A stretch of 64,000 nucleotides of DNA from Purshia tridentata (Eukaryota > Streptophyta > Magnoliopsida > Rosales > Rosaceae): assembly GCA_003254885.1 (NCBI GenBank), contig QANT01002862.1, positions 124,001 through 188,000 on the forward strand, given 5' to 3'. This document shows, piece by piece, positions 1-12,026 of this stretch (position 1 is its first letter; each line of letters starts with the position of its first letter). The position numbers and the translations under genes were made by a program. A model generated the notes under the pieces. It did not search any database. It saw only the letters and a program-made list of their open reading frames with translations, and was not told the DNA's origin.

Positions 1-247
1 AAATAACATATCAATCAATCACTAGTATTCATGATAGTATCATTTACTATTGTTGCAAAGCACTATCATTAATAATTTTAAATTCAAAAGGCAGTTCAAA
101 ATCCAGTTTAAAACCAAAGGTTGAATTATTAATCATGATACATTAAAAATAACGCACCAAAATAAGTAAGCATAATAATATACAAAGACACAAATTCAAT
201 AGTACAGTAGCAATATCAGACACACTAACAAGAATAGCAGGAATTAC

Positions 248-1435
248 CTTTCCAATTAGAATAGATTTTGCTTTCTTAAAACTTGAGCCAAGTTTCTCAT
301 ACTCTGGAGCAAGCTTTTTACAATGCCCACACCTGCAATGGGAAGTAATAATGTTATACCAGCTCCCACGACTTGACATAATTTGGGGAAAAAAGGCACT
401 TCCTAAATGAAAATAACATATTTAACATACAAATTGCAGAAACAGTTATAGTTGTTGCATAATTCATAAAAATATAATGATATTCTGCAATCTCCAAAGT
501 TTTCCAAAAAAATGATACTAAATTGAGAAATATAACTAAGGTAGCTTTAAAAACTAATATAACCCAGTATATAAATAATAAATTGAATGAATAATCAACT
601 AATTGCATACAAAATCCTTTGTCCTTCTGAAAAACACTGGAACTAATCCATTATTCGAACCAAGACAATTGACACAAAATCCTAAGCAACTTGCATTAGT
701 TGTCCAACACATCTTGATCCATTTTAAACAAAAAAAAAAAAATCGCCAAAATATGAACAAACTCAGAAGGAGAACTTTGGAAACTAAAGAAGCAAATCCA
801 TTATATGCGTCACCAAAATATGGAAGAAAACCACGCACGAAACAAACAAACCTGAAGAAATGATTCTTTTCCAAAATTAACTAATTAAATTTGGACCAGA
901 CACTAACCATACATAAATATATAACAATGCACATATTTATTAGCAACGATTCAAATTCTAAATACAAGAAAAAAAGTCATGCACATAAGCTTGCCTCGAT
1001 CAATTATTTAACTAGATCTATGATACTCGATTGCCTAATCACAGATCTCCAATCAATCAAGCTCAGCATCACCACAGCTGATATCATTCGCACGTATCTA
1101 AATTCTATTTGGCATCCGAGAAAATCAAAATGGAAAATTCAAATCATTTCTAGACTCAGTTAAACTAATCTCCTAGTGATTTACTTCCGTCTCAGTCACA
1201 AATTAACTAATGATATTAAAAGTTCAGCAGCAAATTTTTCTCAGGAACCAAACAGGTAAAATGGTGAAGTCGGAGATTACCAGGGAGCGTAGAACTCGAC
1301 GAGAGCGGCCCGATCTTGACCGACCTCCTTCTCGAAGTTGTCCTCCGTGAGCACAACCACATCGTCCGCTATAACCGATGACGCAAAGAGCAAAGCTAGG
1401 GTTCCGAAAGCGAACAAAGTCTTTGAGCTCACCAT
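248..1435 (-). CDS. PDIL2-1: Protein disulfide isomerase (PDI-like 2-1 / PDIA6 type), 5' part only
   Basis: This gene makes an ER-lumen thiol-disulfide oxidoreductase that forms and shuffles disulfide bonds. Exon 1 (1281-1435) begins at the ATG at 1435. It encodes a signal peptide ([20 protein letters not shown], then VIA) followed by [15 protein letters not shown] and ending VEFYAPW. Exon 2 (248-332) continues with [20 protein letters not shown]. Together they form the first thioredoxin-fold a-domain with the redox motif WCGHC, which the intron splits inside the Trp codon. Splice sites are canonical (GT at 1280-1279, AG at 334-333). The rest of the gene, expected to hold a second WCGHC domain and an ERp29-like C-terminus, lies beyond the left edge, and bases 1-247 read as intron. 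The sequence closely follows Arabidopsis At2g47470 (from memory). A TATA box lies 51 bp upstream of the ATG. Confidence 0.93.
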
Positions 1436-1485
1436 GCTTTCACTTTTCTGGGAGTTCTTTGATTTGCCGTGTGCTTCTGCTCTGC

Positions 1486-1492
1486 TTTTATA
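1486..1492 (-). promoter_or_regulatory. TATA box of the PDI gene
   Basis: TATAAAA on the minus strand lies about 50 bp upstream of the PDI start codon, implying a short 5' leader. The position relative to a transcription start is inferred, not mapped. Confidence 0.6.
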
Positions 1493-2643
1493 CTCGTTTT
1501 TGTTGGACTTCCATTTTGCATTCTTCTTTATAAATAAAAAAAACGTAAACTAAAAGGTACTCTACCTAATTTTCATCATTATATTTACCGCGGTAGTTTT
1601 AGTTACGTGAATTTACCCGCGGTAATCTGAGTGCGAGTCGTTACTCGTTAGTTTTTGTAACTTTTTTTTAAAAAATTTGTGCAACTTGTTTTGAAAAACT
1701 ATTGTTTGTAACTTTGTGTAGCATTTCGGATCCTTATTGAGTATATTAATCAAATCTAATTCCGTTGGTTTAATAAATTGTGTGAAAGTATTTGGATTGA
1801 TCAACATGAGTACCTACACTTCAAACTTCCCAAAGACATTATCTATAAACCAAATCGTCTCATTTACTCAACCCAATAAAAAAACATTTTTGTTACATTT
1901 TTTTAACAAATTTATCATGCGATAATAGCAATGCTTAAGTGAAATGTGTCATCCCTACATTTGGTATTCCATATTGTATATTTGGTATTTAACTTTCCTA
2001 CATTTATATCTAACATTTTATCTTTGGTAGTCAACATTCGTGTATTTGATATCCAACATTCATACTTTTGATATTTAATGTAAAAACAATTTAATCAAAG
2101 TACAAACACAATTTTGTCAATATAACCCATGATAATCAAGATACAAACATAATTCAAGGTACAAAATCAATATAGGATAAATGATTAAATTCAAATATAT
2201 TCAAAGAATAAATTTATAACTAATAAGAAAAAAAAGAGAGAATAAGATGGACTAATTATAAGAGAAAATTTATTCCTTTTAATTCCCCCAAAAATAATCG
2301 GATTGTTGGGGATAAATTTTTCCTCATAACTAATTTATCTTCTTTCCATTTGTTTCATTCCTGTTATAATACATCTTTCATCTTCTTATTTTTTTTACCA
2401 ATGTTTTAATTTTATTCATTTAACAAATATAAATCTATTGATTTAGTCTATCTAATTATATATATTAAACGAGACCTTAAAAGCTGAAAACGCTTATTTT
2501 TTCTTTTTGTTGCACTCATGTTTATGAGTTAATAAATACCATTGTTTTTTCTGAAAAAAAATAGGGACATTATACATAAAATTAAAAATTCGGACGTTAA
2601 TTTATCAGTAGTACAGTAGTACGTGAGCAAAATAGCATAATAA
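1493..2643. other. Spacer: PDI promoter and AT-rich intergenic DNA
   Basis: No coding sequence is recognised. Near the PDI gene there is a perfect 10-bp palindrome TACCGCGGTA (1586-1595) and a near copy of the CCGCGGTA core at about 1617-1624. Further right (about 1950-2200) are loose repeats of ATTTGGTATT/GATATTTAAT type with no clear ends. Confidence 0.5.
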
Positions 2644-2715
2644 GGGGTGTTGCGAGAATCGAACTCGCGACCTCTCGCACCCGAAGCGAGAATCATACCA
2701 CTAGACCAAACACCC
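2644..2715 (-). tRNA. tRNA-Pro (anticodon CGG)
   Basis: The minus strand folds as a 72-nt tRNA. The acceptor stem GGGTGTT pairs with AACACCC, with C as discriminator base. The anticodon arm is CTCGC-TTCGGGT-GCGAG, giving anticodon CGG. The T arm CGCGAG-TTCGATT-CTCGC is intact and there is no intron. It is the familiar plant tRNA-Pro body with compensatory changes in the acceptor and T stems. It stands alone, 260 bp from the start of the ZMAT2 gene. Confidence 0.96.
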
Positions 2716-2975
2716 GATTGATGATCCCCGTCAAATGAATTATTCTTAACCAAAACATTTGTGATAACTCTAATTTCAATATAAATTTACTCATATCAAT
2801 CACGTTAATTTTTTCGCTTCTTCATCTTTGTTCCCCCTTTTCTTCAGAACACCTGGATTCAATATTCTGCTGATTAGCCCTAAACCCTAATCTCCAACTC
2901 CCCGAGTTTCGAAATTTCAACTTCAACTTCGAGGGACTCAACTGCAATTTAGCTCAGAGCTTGAATTGCGCAGCC

Positions 2976-5883
2976 ATGGCTCACGCCAGCAATAATGTAA
3001 GTTCAATTTCCAATAATCTGTCATTGAGTTCTTGGATTTCAAAGTGAGAAGCTACAAAACTTTTTATTTTATTTTGTTATTTTAATTATTATTATTTTTT
3101 ATTTGTTTGTACAGGCTGCTGGAGTAGATAATACTTTTAGGAGGAAATTCGATCGAGAAGAGTACTTGGAGCGAGCTCGCGAGCGTGAAAGACAGGTTTG
3201 TACTTTGAAAAGTATCGTGTTGTTGTTGCTTGTACATTTGTTTATGGCATCGATCATTGGCATGTTTTAGTATTATGATTTTGCTAATTTGGGTGCTTTG
3301 CATTGTGCTTTAGGAGGCGGAGGGACCTCATAAATCCAAATGTGGGTTTGTTGAATCTTCTCTTTTGGTCTCTTTGTGCTCTTCAACTTTTTTTCTTTAA
3401 TATGAACTGAAATTGTTCATTTATTTATTTTTGCTGTGTAGCGAAAGGCCCTCTAGTGCAAAGGAAGCCATTGAAGCACAGGGATTATGAAGTAGACCTC
3501 GAGTCTCGCTTGGGGAAAACACAGGTGAAGGAATCACTTTATCTCTATTTTATGCCTAATGCATAGTTGTAATTGGATTTGTGTTTTTCCCAATTTTTTT
3601 TAAAGATGATTTACTTTTGTCTGTTTTCGTGAAATATTAAATTTTTTCAGACTTGGAGAGTGGGGTTTTCACACCATTGAAGTATGTAGAACGTTGCTAA
3701 GTTGTGATGTATTATCGTTCGTGACACATGATAAATGGCATAAATACTATCATGACGTGACTAATTATCCTGCTATGATTAGTTGTTTTAAAGATGTCAA
3801 TTACATCTCTAATTTGGAGATGTGGAGATTATTGTGAGTGTGTCTTCTATGTTGCCCTACTTCAAATGGTTTGCCTCTTTCAATTGGAACTATCTCTATC
3901 ACACTACATAGAGATAGGAATAAGATATCTGAAGGAAATATTGCTTTTCAATTGACAATGTTGTCTTTCTTCTGTGTGAATTAGCATTGATATGCCTTTT
4001 GTAGTGAAAGAAACATTAACATATAATATGTAAAATTTGCATCCAATTTGATTACCACTGTAATAGATAAGAAACTAGCCCCTTTGCAGTTTGCTCATGC
4101 CGCATATGTGCATTTTGTTCTTTATAAAAAAAGTGATAATTGTTCTCATTAAAATTAGTAACTGCAGAGTGACGGGAAGTGATAATTTGCTGTTACTGCT
4201 TTGATACTTGTCAAAGAAACATTAACATACATATAATTTTTATAATTTTTAAATTATGTTTTTGCAGGTTGTTACTCCAATAGCACCTTTGAGCCAGCAG
4301 GTAAACTCTTACCGTGTTTGCATATTTCTCTGCTATTATATTATTGTCATTGAATATCTGCATTTTGTGATCTTCATTCACTGTTGTAAACTAGGTTCTC
4401 ATTTTCTGGTTTCAGTTTCTAGAAATGATGGCCAATACTTACAACTGTTTGGGGGATTATCCCTTAGGTTGACTGTGTATGGAATGGACTGGTATAGTCA
4501 GTTTGGAACTTAAAAAGACTACTTTTCTTAGGCCAGCCATCAAATTTTAGTTATCCTGAATTTGATTATGCTTACCAAAGGCTTTGTATTTCTTCTTCGT
4601 CACCCCCACCCCTCCCCCTTCTCCTTTAAAGTATAGCCCCTTATTAGCTAGCATCCAGGTGGTAGCAACACATAGGTGGCTGTTGTAGCTTCCTACTGAA
4701 TTCTAATCTAACCCAGGCTACAATTTACTGCTCACATCAATAATATGCTATTGTTATACATTTCATTGTTTGAGTAGTTCATATATATTTATAACACTTA
4801 CTGTATATGGTTATGACATTTGTAGTTGATCTGAGTTGATTTGTTATTTTTTGGTCTTATCATTTTAACGTTGTGTCCCCCTGGCAATTTGCGATTAATT
4901 CAGTTCTTTGCAGGCTGGATACTACTGTTCAGTTTGTGAGTGTGTTGTAAAAGACTCTGCAAACTACTTGGATCATATCAATGGCAAGAAACGTATGTAA
5001 TGTCCATAGACATGGTTGATATATCAATTCATATATAATTTTTCAGTTTTATCTTGAATGGCTCGTTTCCTTGTTGTAGATCAAAGAGCTTTGGGTATGT
5101 CTATGCGAGTAGAGAGGGCATCTCTCCAACAGGTGAACTTTGAGAAATATCTTTTTATTTGTGTTGAAAATGGAATTTTATAAATCTAGTTAAATTATTT
5201 TACCTATTGAAAAATTAATATAAACAATAGAAATCTGCTGTCCTCATATCTTATCTATGCTATTATTGAAAGAACTGTCATTGGTCAAAATATTTATTAT
5301 TTTAAACAAATTTTTTCAATAGATTTAAACCAAGGCTAATATTGGCAATTATACACTACCTTTATGTTATGCAGGTCCAGGAGCGATTCGAAAAGCTCAA
5401 GAAGCGGAAATCTGATGGCAGCTTCACAGAGCAAGGTAAGACATTGAAGGAGTGAGAAGTAAATCAATTCTTTTAAGTAGAGATTTGGACAGCATTTAAG
5501 GTTCAGGTAATTGATAAAATTTTTTCTCTCTCAGATCTTGATGAGCGGATCTTGAAGCAGCAGCAAGAAGAGGAGGAGCGGAAGCGCCAGCGTCGGGAAA
5601 AGAAGAAAGAGAAGAAGGTTGGTGAATCGATTCTCTTATTACTAATGTTTGTGGCAGAGATTGGAATCCTCAACTCTTCAAAGATGGGGTGTTTAATATC
5701 TTTGTTGAATTTTATTTTGTTTATCCACATCCTATTTTGCAGTGGCTGATTTTTCTTATCTTTTAATTCTTAAATCTTCTTTCCTGGTTTCAGAAAGAGA
5801 AGGTAGTAGAAGAGGAACCTGAAATGGATCCTGACGTTGCAACTATGATGGGCTTTGGTGGATTCCGTTCATCCAAGAAGTGA
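2976..5883 (+). CDS. ZMAT2: Zinc finger matrin-type protein 2 (Snu23 homologue, spliceosome B complex)
   Basis: This is a nuclear pre-mRNA splicing factor orthologous to human ZMAT2 and yeast Snu23, which act at the U6/5' splice site in the B complex. Ten exons join without a frame break: 2976-2996, 3115-3195, 3314-3341, 3442-3524, 4268-4300, 4914-4992, 5080-5132, 5375-5435, 5535-5617 and 5794-5883, giving 203 aa (human about 199). The N-terminus reads [22 protein letters not shown]1-type C2H2 zinc finger lies near residues 80-105 ([20 protein letters not shown] then NGKKH). It is followed by [20 protein letters not shown], a charged [15 protein letters not shown] stretch, and the conserved tail [17 protein letters not shown]. 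All introns are GT-AG. The family role is well established; activity here is inferred from conservation. Confidence 0.95.
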
Positions 5884-6800
5884 TCTCTTCATTCCAATTC
5901 AATCGTCGCAGCCTCTTTTTAAATATGAGTGGTTTCTTGATTTTTCTAATTATTTTCTTTAATGACCAACTGTACTGCATGAACCACTCAATGTATGTAC
6001 TGGGACTTGTACAAAGTGTAACTTTACATACTGATAGTGGAATTAGGGAAAATGAAGAGAGTTGCTCAAGGTTAATGATGCATCTGGTTCTCATTCATTT
6101 TTGTTCTTTGTAGAATTCAAAGCTTCTTGTCAATTTTGTCCCGTTTTAACTTTTTAATATTTGAAAAGGGATGAAATTGACAATGGATTGATGATATGAA
6201 TGTGATTTAGTGGGGTGTATTGTATATGAATTTTAAAAGACTTTTATGGAATTTAAAAGTCATGTGGTATTTAATTAAGATTTTTAAAAATTTTAAAAAA
6301 GTAGATAAAAATCTATATGTATTTAATTAAGAATGTTAAGGAGTCTATAAAAGTCATATGGTATTCAATTAAGACTTTTAATGACTTTTAAAAAGTCCAT
6401 AAAAATCTATGTGTATTCAAAAAGTCGTAGATTTTTATAGACTTTATTTAATGATGGATTTTTAAAGACTTTGGAATATTTTTATGTGTATTTCAAAGTC
6501 ATTATCAATCCGACCTATTCTCTACGGATTTATAAGGATTTCTATAGACTCTGTAAAACTCTTTAGAACTCTATGAAAATCTATAAATTCTGCAAAATAA
6601 CTTGAAAAAAGTCTATAAAAGTCTTTATAATTATAAATAGATGATATTAGAGACGAGAAAGTAAAACCAATGTGTTATAAATAGACTTGATGGTCGTACA
6701 TGTATTCATATACCAATTACACAGAGCTCGCACAGAGCTCTCCTCTCCCCAAAAATTGAAAAGGAAGGACATAACTTGAACTGGTACACTGGTTTCAACT
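5884..6800. other. Spacer with MITE-like repeat
   Basis: This holds the 3' flank of ZMAT2 and then a repeat-rich AT stretch, listed separately. About 6640-6800 lies just downstream of the secreted Cys-rich gene on the other strand and shows nothing further. Confidence 0.5.
6210..6640. repeat. Probable degenerate MITE or fold-back element
   Basis: The left end begins near GGGGTGTATTGTATATGAA and is followed by many copies of (A)AAAGTC(T/C)ATAAAA(A/G)TCT-like words in both orientations. The motif around AAAGACTTTTATGGA at 6235 recurs inverted near 6605-6630 (AAAGTCTATAAAAGTC). These are hallmarks of a terminal-inverted-repeat MITE. I cannot fix the right terminus or find a target-site duplication, so the class is open. 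Confidence 0.45.
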
Positions 6801-7704
6801 TCAATTATGGTACTTGACAGTCAGTGTACGTAAGATGAAGAGACAACACCCAGTGACAAGTGAGAATGTGAAAAAGCTCATAAAATTTGGTAGCTTCTGT
6901 GCATTGTTGATACCTTGGGTATACTCACCAAAAGGTCCAAAACTATTGAAGTTCCCTACACCATATATATGTTGGCGTCAGATTCTGATTGTCAATTGCT
7001 ATGCATTCAAAAACTAGATTGTAGTAGTGGTTTTTTTTTTTTGGCCAAGTAATTGTAGTAGTGGTTGAGTGATTATGTTTATGTATGTATATGTACCTCT
7101 TTGGCTGGTATAGCTGCAGCCAGCATGGAGTGCACCTCTTATATCTGATAGTGTTGCCTTATTATGGAAAACGAAGTCTGATAACATGTTGTCAATGCAA
7201 TTAAGCACTTGTTGTGTCTCAGCCAGACATGGTCCATGGCAAAACAAATAAATTGCTTCAGGAGGCACATTAATGTTTCCACTCTCACTCAATCTATATG
7301 CTTCATCACAACCATTATATATCTGATTTCATCTCGGAATCAAATCAAAACACCAAAACAAAAAAATTTGGATGAGTAAGGAAAGATCGAGGGCCTAATA
7401 CTCTTTGCAACAGTTAATGAATCATTCTTGCCTATAACAAGCTATAAAAGAATGAATCAGCTACGTGGTTTAGACTCACAAACTTATTATTGAAGCATGA
7501 TAAGGCTGTCATAAACATTTGCCCTGGGTTGTCCTCAGCTGCACTGCCTGCTCCATATTTGAACAATCATACGATTAGATTTGGAAAAGTAAAGAAAAAA
7601 GAAAGAGGGTGTCACGATATATGACCTGAGTAGCAGCAAAATACAGTAATCAGAGTAAGAGTGAAACTAAGGAGTTTGTGTTTTGGCAAGGTAATGGAAG
7701 TCAT
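6801..7704 (-). CDS. Small secreted cysteine-rich plant protein, function unknown
   Basis: I do not know a function. Four exons (7626-7704, 7480-7547, 7097-7322, 6801-6955; all GT-AG) join in frame to 175 aa. The N-terminus MTSITLPKHKLLSFTLTLIT followed by VFCCYSGSAA is a signal peptide. The mature part has a spaced Cys pattern: TALSC, NGCDEAYRL, YLFCHGPCLAET, VLNCIDNM and ALHAGC, that is six Cys in about 90 residues, suggesting three disulfides. The C-terminus (FMSFFTFSLVTGCCLFIL) is hydrophobic and could be a membrane anchor or a GPI-addition signal. I recall similar unannotated proteins in other plants, with FC-GPCL and VL-C-D as the conserved core. Splicing is supported only by frame and by conservation of the motifs. 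Confidence 0.75.
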
Positions 7705-8562
7705 TGTAAGAGCTTTGAGCTATATGAAACTGGTTTTAGTATGCTAATGGTAGTAGTATGTGTTAGTGGATGGCTTTAAGTCTTTAATAAGGACATGAGG
7801 CTCGGCCACCATACTTGGTAAACCAAAAAGAAGAGATTAGTGGGTGGTTCGAGCTAGTTATAGCAGAAAATGGTTGGGGACAAATGGCCTTAAAGGAGTG
7901 AAGTTGGTATGTAAGCGACCAACTTTGTACTTGTTCTTGGATATTACATTTTGAGAGTAACATCTATCTATATAAAATTGGCTGCTGAGATAATTCCCAC
8001 GTGGTAGTTTCAGTTCTAGTAATGGCCTAATTTACTTGCTGAGACATGTTGGTGGTTAATTTCTTTTTCTTTTTCTTTTTTCTCTTTTTATTTCTTGAAC
8101 TTCTGCATTCGGTTGTACTTAAATATGATTACAAGAGTACTTTGTGCTCCATCTGTTTGGAACTCCTTGTCAAACTCATAACAATCACATGCAGATCAAG
8201 TTGGCCACCAACTACAAACTCACTGAAAACAAAGAAATACTTCAAGAAAGCAAGAGGGTTAACGGGTTAAGATTGGGCAGTCAATCCAGATTTTTTTCTT
8301 TTTGCTAACAACACAATAGAGAAAAAGTTATTATGGTAAAGAAAAAAAAAGAAGAAAAAGGGAACAAAAGGTGCCCGGTGTCCAACAATGCCCTGTCTAC
8401 TGAAAAATCAGAGCACAAGTCTTACTTTTGCTCATCATAACATGGATGGGGGTATGTTTGTCATTTGATGAATACAAAGAACAGGTAAAAATATCTCCAA
8501 CAATAACAGCTCGGTTTAAATATTTAATTGGAAATAACAATTAAGAGTGAGAAGCTCAGTCT
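7705..8562. other. Spacer between the Cys-rich gene and SAR1
   Basis: This is the promoter side of the Cys-rich gene and the 3' side of SAR1. I see only AT-rich DNA with poly-pyrimidine runs (about 8060-8095) and no recognisable gene or repeat. Confidence 0.5.
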
Positions 8563-10901
8563 TTACTTAATGTACTGAGAAAGCCACTTGAAACCATCCC
8601 CATAACCCATTTTGCGAACAATGCTGCACATGAAAACCTCGAGGGGCCGGAGATTTGAGTCTGTCAAGTTTTCTTTACCCTTTCCTGTGGTGAAGTTGTT
8701 CAGACCGAGGTGAAATCGCAACTCTTCCTCTGAGGCAGCATATGGTATGTCAATCTTGTTTCCCAGAATAAGGAATGGAACGTTGGCCAATGCCTCATCA
8801 GAGAGGAGAGCATCGAGCTCTTTTTTCGATTCTGCAAATCTTTCCTTGTCGTAAGCATCTACCAGGTAAATAACTGCATCCACCTTTCCAGAACAAAGAC
8901 AAAACCAATTATCAAGGATGAAACATAAAGAGAATGTAATATGAGGCAGCAATAAAAAACCAGCATAACTTGAAATTTATACAATCAGCTATTATGAAAC
9001 CATTCTTTTATATACAATCAGCCATATCTCAAAAACTTTCCAAACTGAGATTCCAAAAGATAGCCAAGTACATAACGAGATATTACGGACTTGATACACA
9101 CCTACCTGTTACATCTCACCACTACAAATCCCAGCTATCCATATATGATTAACAACTGAGAAACAGGTCCTTAAAAGCTCAAATGCATCTAAGTCATTCA
9201 TATATGATCTAATGGTTGAAAAACAAACATTTTTATTAGAGAATACTCGTTATATAACATATGTAACTAAATCTCCCAGGTTCTACTGTGCACTCTTTCC
9301 CTCGCAAATAAAGTCCTTCATAGGGGTTAAAAAGAAATCAGGTGGTTTCAAAACAAGTAACTGACAACAAAAGTTTGTCCCCACTTCTAGGAAGGGGATC
9401 TGCTTGTAAATAACTCTTAATCTAGATAAAGAAAACTGCAAAGTAAGGATGTATGTGTGGTAAGGTACAATTAGCATACCTTCTAAACAAAAAAGGTGCT
9501 ATCAGCGAACTACCATTATTTATATCTGCCTCCCATGAATCAGATAAACACAAAACTTTCATCTGGGATTATGAAGGCACAAACATCCCAAGAGTTAACT
9601 TGAAGGTGACAAGAGAAGGTCACATGACAACTATTTTGTCTGGTGAAAAAGACGAATTTTGGGCAGAAAAACACGAGCCCAGGTGTAAAGGTTTGTCATC
9701 TAGCTAGCCAACCAAAAACAGAATCATATATGCGTCCAACCCAAAATTTGCATTTCCCTAGTAACTTATTCAAAATTCACTATATATAGAATCTCAAATC
9801 TTATCCAAAACATCAAACCTGAATAGAATTTGAAATAATAAAATTATATTGAATTCTTTCAAGTCTACAATTTCACTCAGCAGGTTTAAATCTTTAATTT
9901 CAGCAAATAACTAGTTGCCAAATACAATAAATAGCTGACTTTCCATCATAACAAAATCTCAAACAGTTCAGATATGCAGAAAACCAGTTGCCATATAACA
10001 GGCATATCAATATATCCTCGTACATTATATTTTTAATGATACCTTGGCATAGTAATCTTTCCAAACTCTGCGAGCAATCTGATGTCCACCCAAATCAAAA
10101 GCCTTGAACTTGATTTTCCCAATGCTTAACTCCTCGGATGTCGGATACTGCGTAGGCTGGTGTTGAACTAATCTCTGCAATAACACATCCCCAGCAGGAC
10201 CCAAAATCAGAAATCAAATTCAATGATAATCATCTAAAATTATTAAAACTATCCTACATTTGTTTTAGTGATAAAATTGAAAATGACGAGAAAATTTGTT
10301 TTCTTCCTTCTTTTTCCAAGTACTACAATTTGAGTGAGTCAAAACTGTCTTAAACTCAATACTTCATTATTCAATAATTATCATTTTATGTTCTGATCCT
10401 GAGAAAATCATAGAATTACAGAGAAGAAGAGAAAATTTTCAGGTCCAGCTCAAATCCTATATTCAATTCCATGTCTACAGCTGAATATTATTAAGCATAC
10501 GCCACGAAATTGTATAACAGCTACATTCTCAAGTTCATTGCATTGGTTCATCTCTTTTCTTTTCCTTCACTTTCCCAGCAATCAAACACACCCCACATTG
10601 GTTAAATAAATAACATACATTTCAATTAAAACTGTAATACTAATAATTCCAGAAGACCATCCAAGCATTGAAAAATCAAAACTTTCACCGCATTCGTAAG
10701 CACCCAAAACCCAGAAAAACTTTAATAAAAAAATAAATAAAAATGATAGAACTGAAAGAAAAATTCAAAAACCTCATCTTTGAGCATATGAAGCAACGTG
10801 GTCTTGCCAGCATTATCGAGACCCAAAAACAAGATCTTGGCCTCCTTCTGCCACAAGCCGAGCGACGCAAGAACCCCATAGAACCAATCTAACAAGAACA
10901 T
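8563..10901 (-). CDS. SAR1: SAR1 small GTPase (COPII vesicle budding)
   Basis: SAR1 is the GTPase that starts COPII coat assembly at ER exit sites. Three coding exons (10773-10901, 10043-10174, 8563-8883) give exactly the usual 193 aa. The N-terminal amphipathic membrane anchor reads [20 protein letters not shown]. The GTPase motifs are all present: P-loop GLDNAGKTT, switch I with YPTSEEL, DLGGHQ for switch II, NKID as the base-recognition motif, and a C-terminus [12 protein letters not shown]. The introns are GT-AG and unusually long for this window (about 1.16 kb and 0.6 kb). The enzyme is nucleotide-regulated by SEC12 (exchange) and SEC23 (GAP). In Arabidopsis SAR1 (At1g56330) also lies beside calreticulin. 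Confidence 0.97.
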
Positions 10902-11167
10902 GATGATGGTGTTTCACCCAAAGAGCAAAGCAAACCACCAGATCGAAAGGCCCGAAGGACCCAAAATCTGAGACACAGAAAAATAGAGAGGAGTTTTGTT
11001 TGGTTGCGATGCTCTAGTAATGTATATTTATGTGCTGCAACTGTTACTGGGTTCAGTTGGAGGGACCAATCGAACGGTTGGAGATGTCGTTCTGACGTCA
11101 TTAGGGGGTCTTACGCCGTTGGATTTTAAAATACAAACGGCTGGGATCTGATTTTGTTATTATTTTC

Positions 11168-11770
11168 ATTTTTGGCGTAGTTGGTCGGTGGGGATTTCTT
11201 TTAGCTATAGTTTGTTTTATGAAAAAAAAAAATTGTATTATTATTAATTTTTATTATTTTCAATAATATTTTGGAACAGTTTATCTTTGCTCATAATTCA
11301 TCAGCATACCATTGTTTTAGCAGCCTTTTGGTTATCAATCACTTACGTTTATAAAATTTAAATTCATAACTTCTTCTGGATAAAAGAGAGATGACATTTT
11401 TAAACTAAATGGTTACTGATAGAGTAATATGACACAGTTTGATAAGAATTTAGTGAAAATTTAACAATAATTAATTTTTGGCGTAGTTGGTCGGTGGGGA
11501 TTTCTTTTTGCTATAGTTTGTTTTATGAAAAAAAAAATCGTATTATTATTAATTTATTATTTTCAATAATATTTTGGAACAGTTTATCTTTGCTTGTTTT
11601 AGCAGCCTTTTGGTTATCAATCACTTACGTTTATAAAATTGAAATTCATAACTTCTTCTGGATAAAGGAGAGATGACATTTTTAAACTAAATGGTTACTG
11701 ATAGAGTAATATGACACAGTTTGATAATTAAAATTTGATAAGAATTTAGTGAAAATTTAACAATAATTTA
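11168..11770. repeat. 306-bp imperfect tandem duplication
   Basis: Copy 1 (about 11168-11473) and copy 2 (about 11474-11770) both begin TTTTTGGCGTAGTTGGTCGG and both end GAAAATTTAACAATAATT. Copy 2 lacks about 23 bp present in copy 1 after TTTATCTTTGC and has a 14-bp insertion near its end. Otherwise they are nearly identical, so the duplication is recent. No terminal inverted repeats were seen. Confidence 0.9.
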
Positions 11771-11989
11771 AGTACATTATTTGGCAATGGCTATGATTCT
11801 AAGTTGGGGTGGAAGAAAAATAAAGAAGATGCTTAGTTGTATAATTGGTATTTGGGTTGGATTTCTAGTTTTTATTTATCTAAAGTGATGGTTTTGCTAA
11901 TATGGCTGAGAATAGAGAATAGAGAGTAAAAAAGGAAAGAAGTGAGGGAAAATAGTTAAGATTAAATACCTAGTATAAAAACGAGTGTT

Positions 11990-12026
11990 AAATCTAATAC
12001 TCAGCCCACAACTGAGTATTAGATTT
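11990..12026. repeat. 15-bp perfect inverted repeat with 7-nt loop
   Basis: AAATCTAATACTCAG is followed by CCCACAA and then its exact reverse complement. The word ATACTCAGCCCACAA recurs just downstream (about 12033). This could be the end of a small transposable element or a cruciform; no gene context gives it a role. Confidence 0.8.

Noticed and set aside
2529-2753. 74-codon frame overlapping the tRNA
   Set aside because: It exists only because the tRNA-Pro gene is read through as protein.
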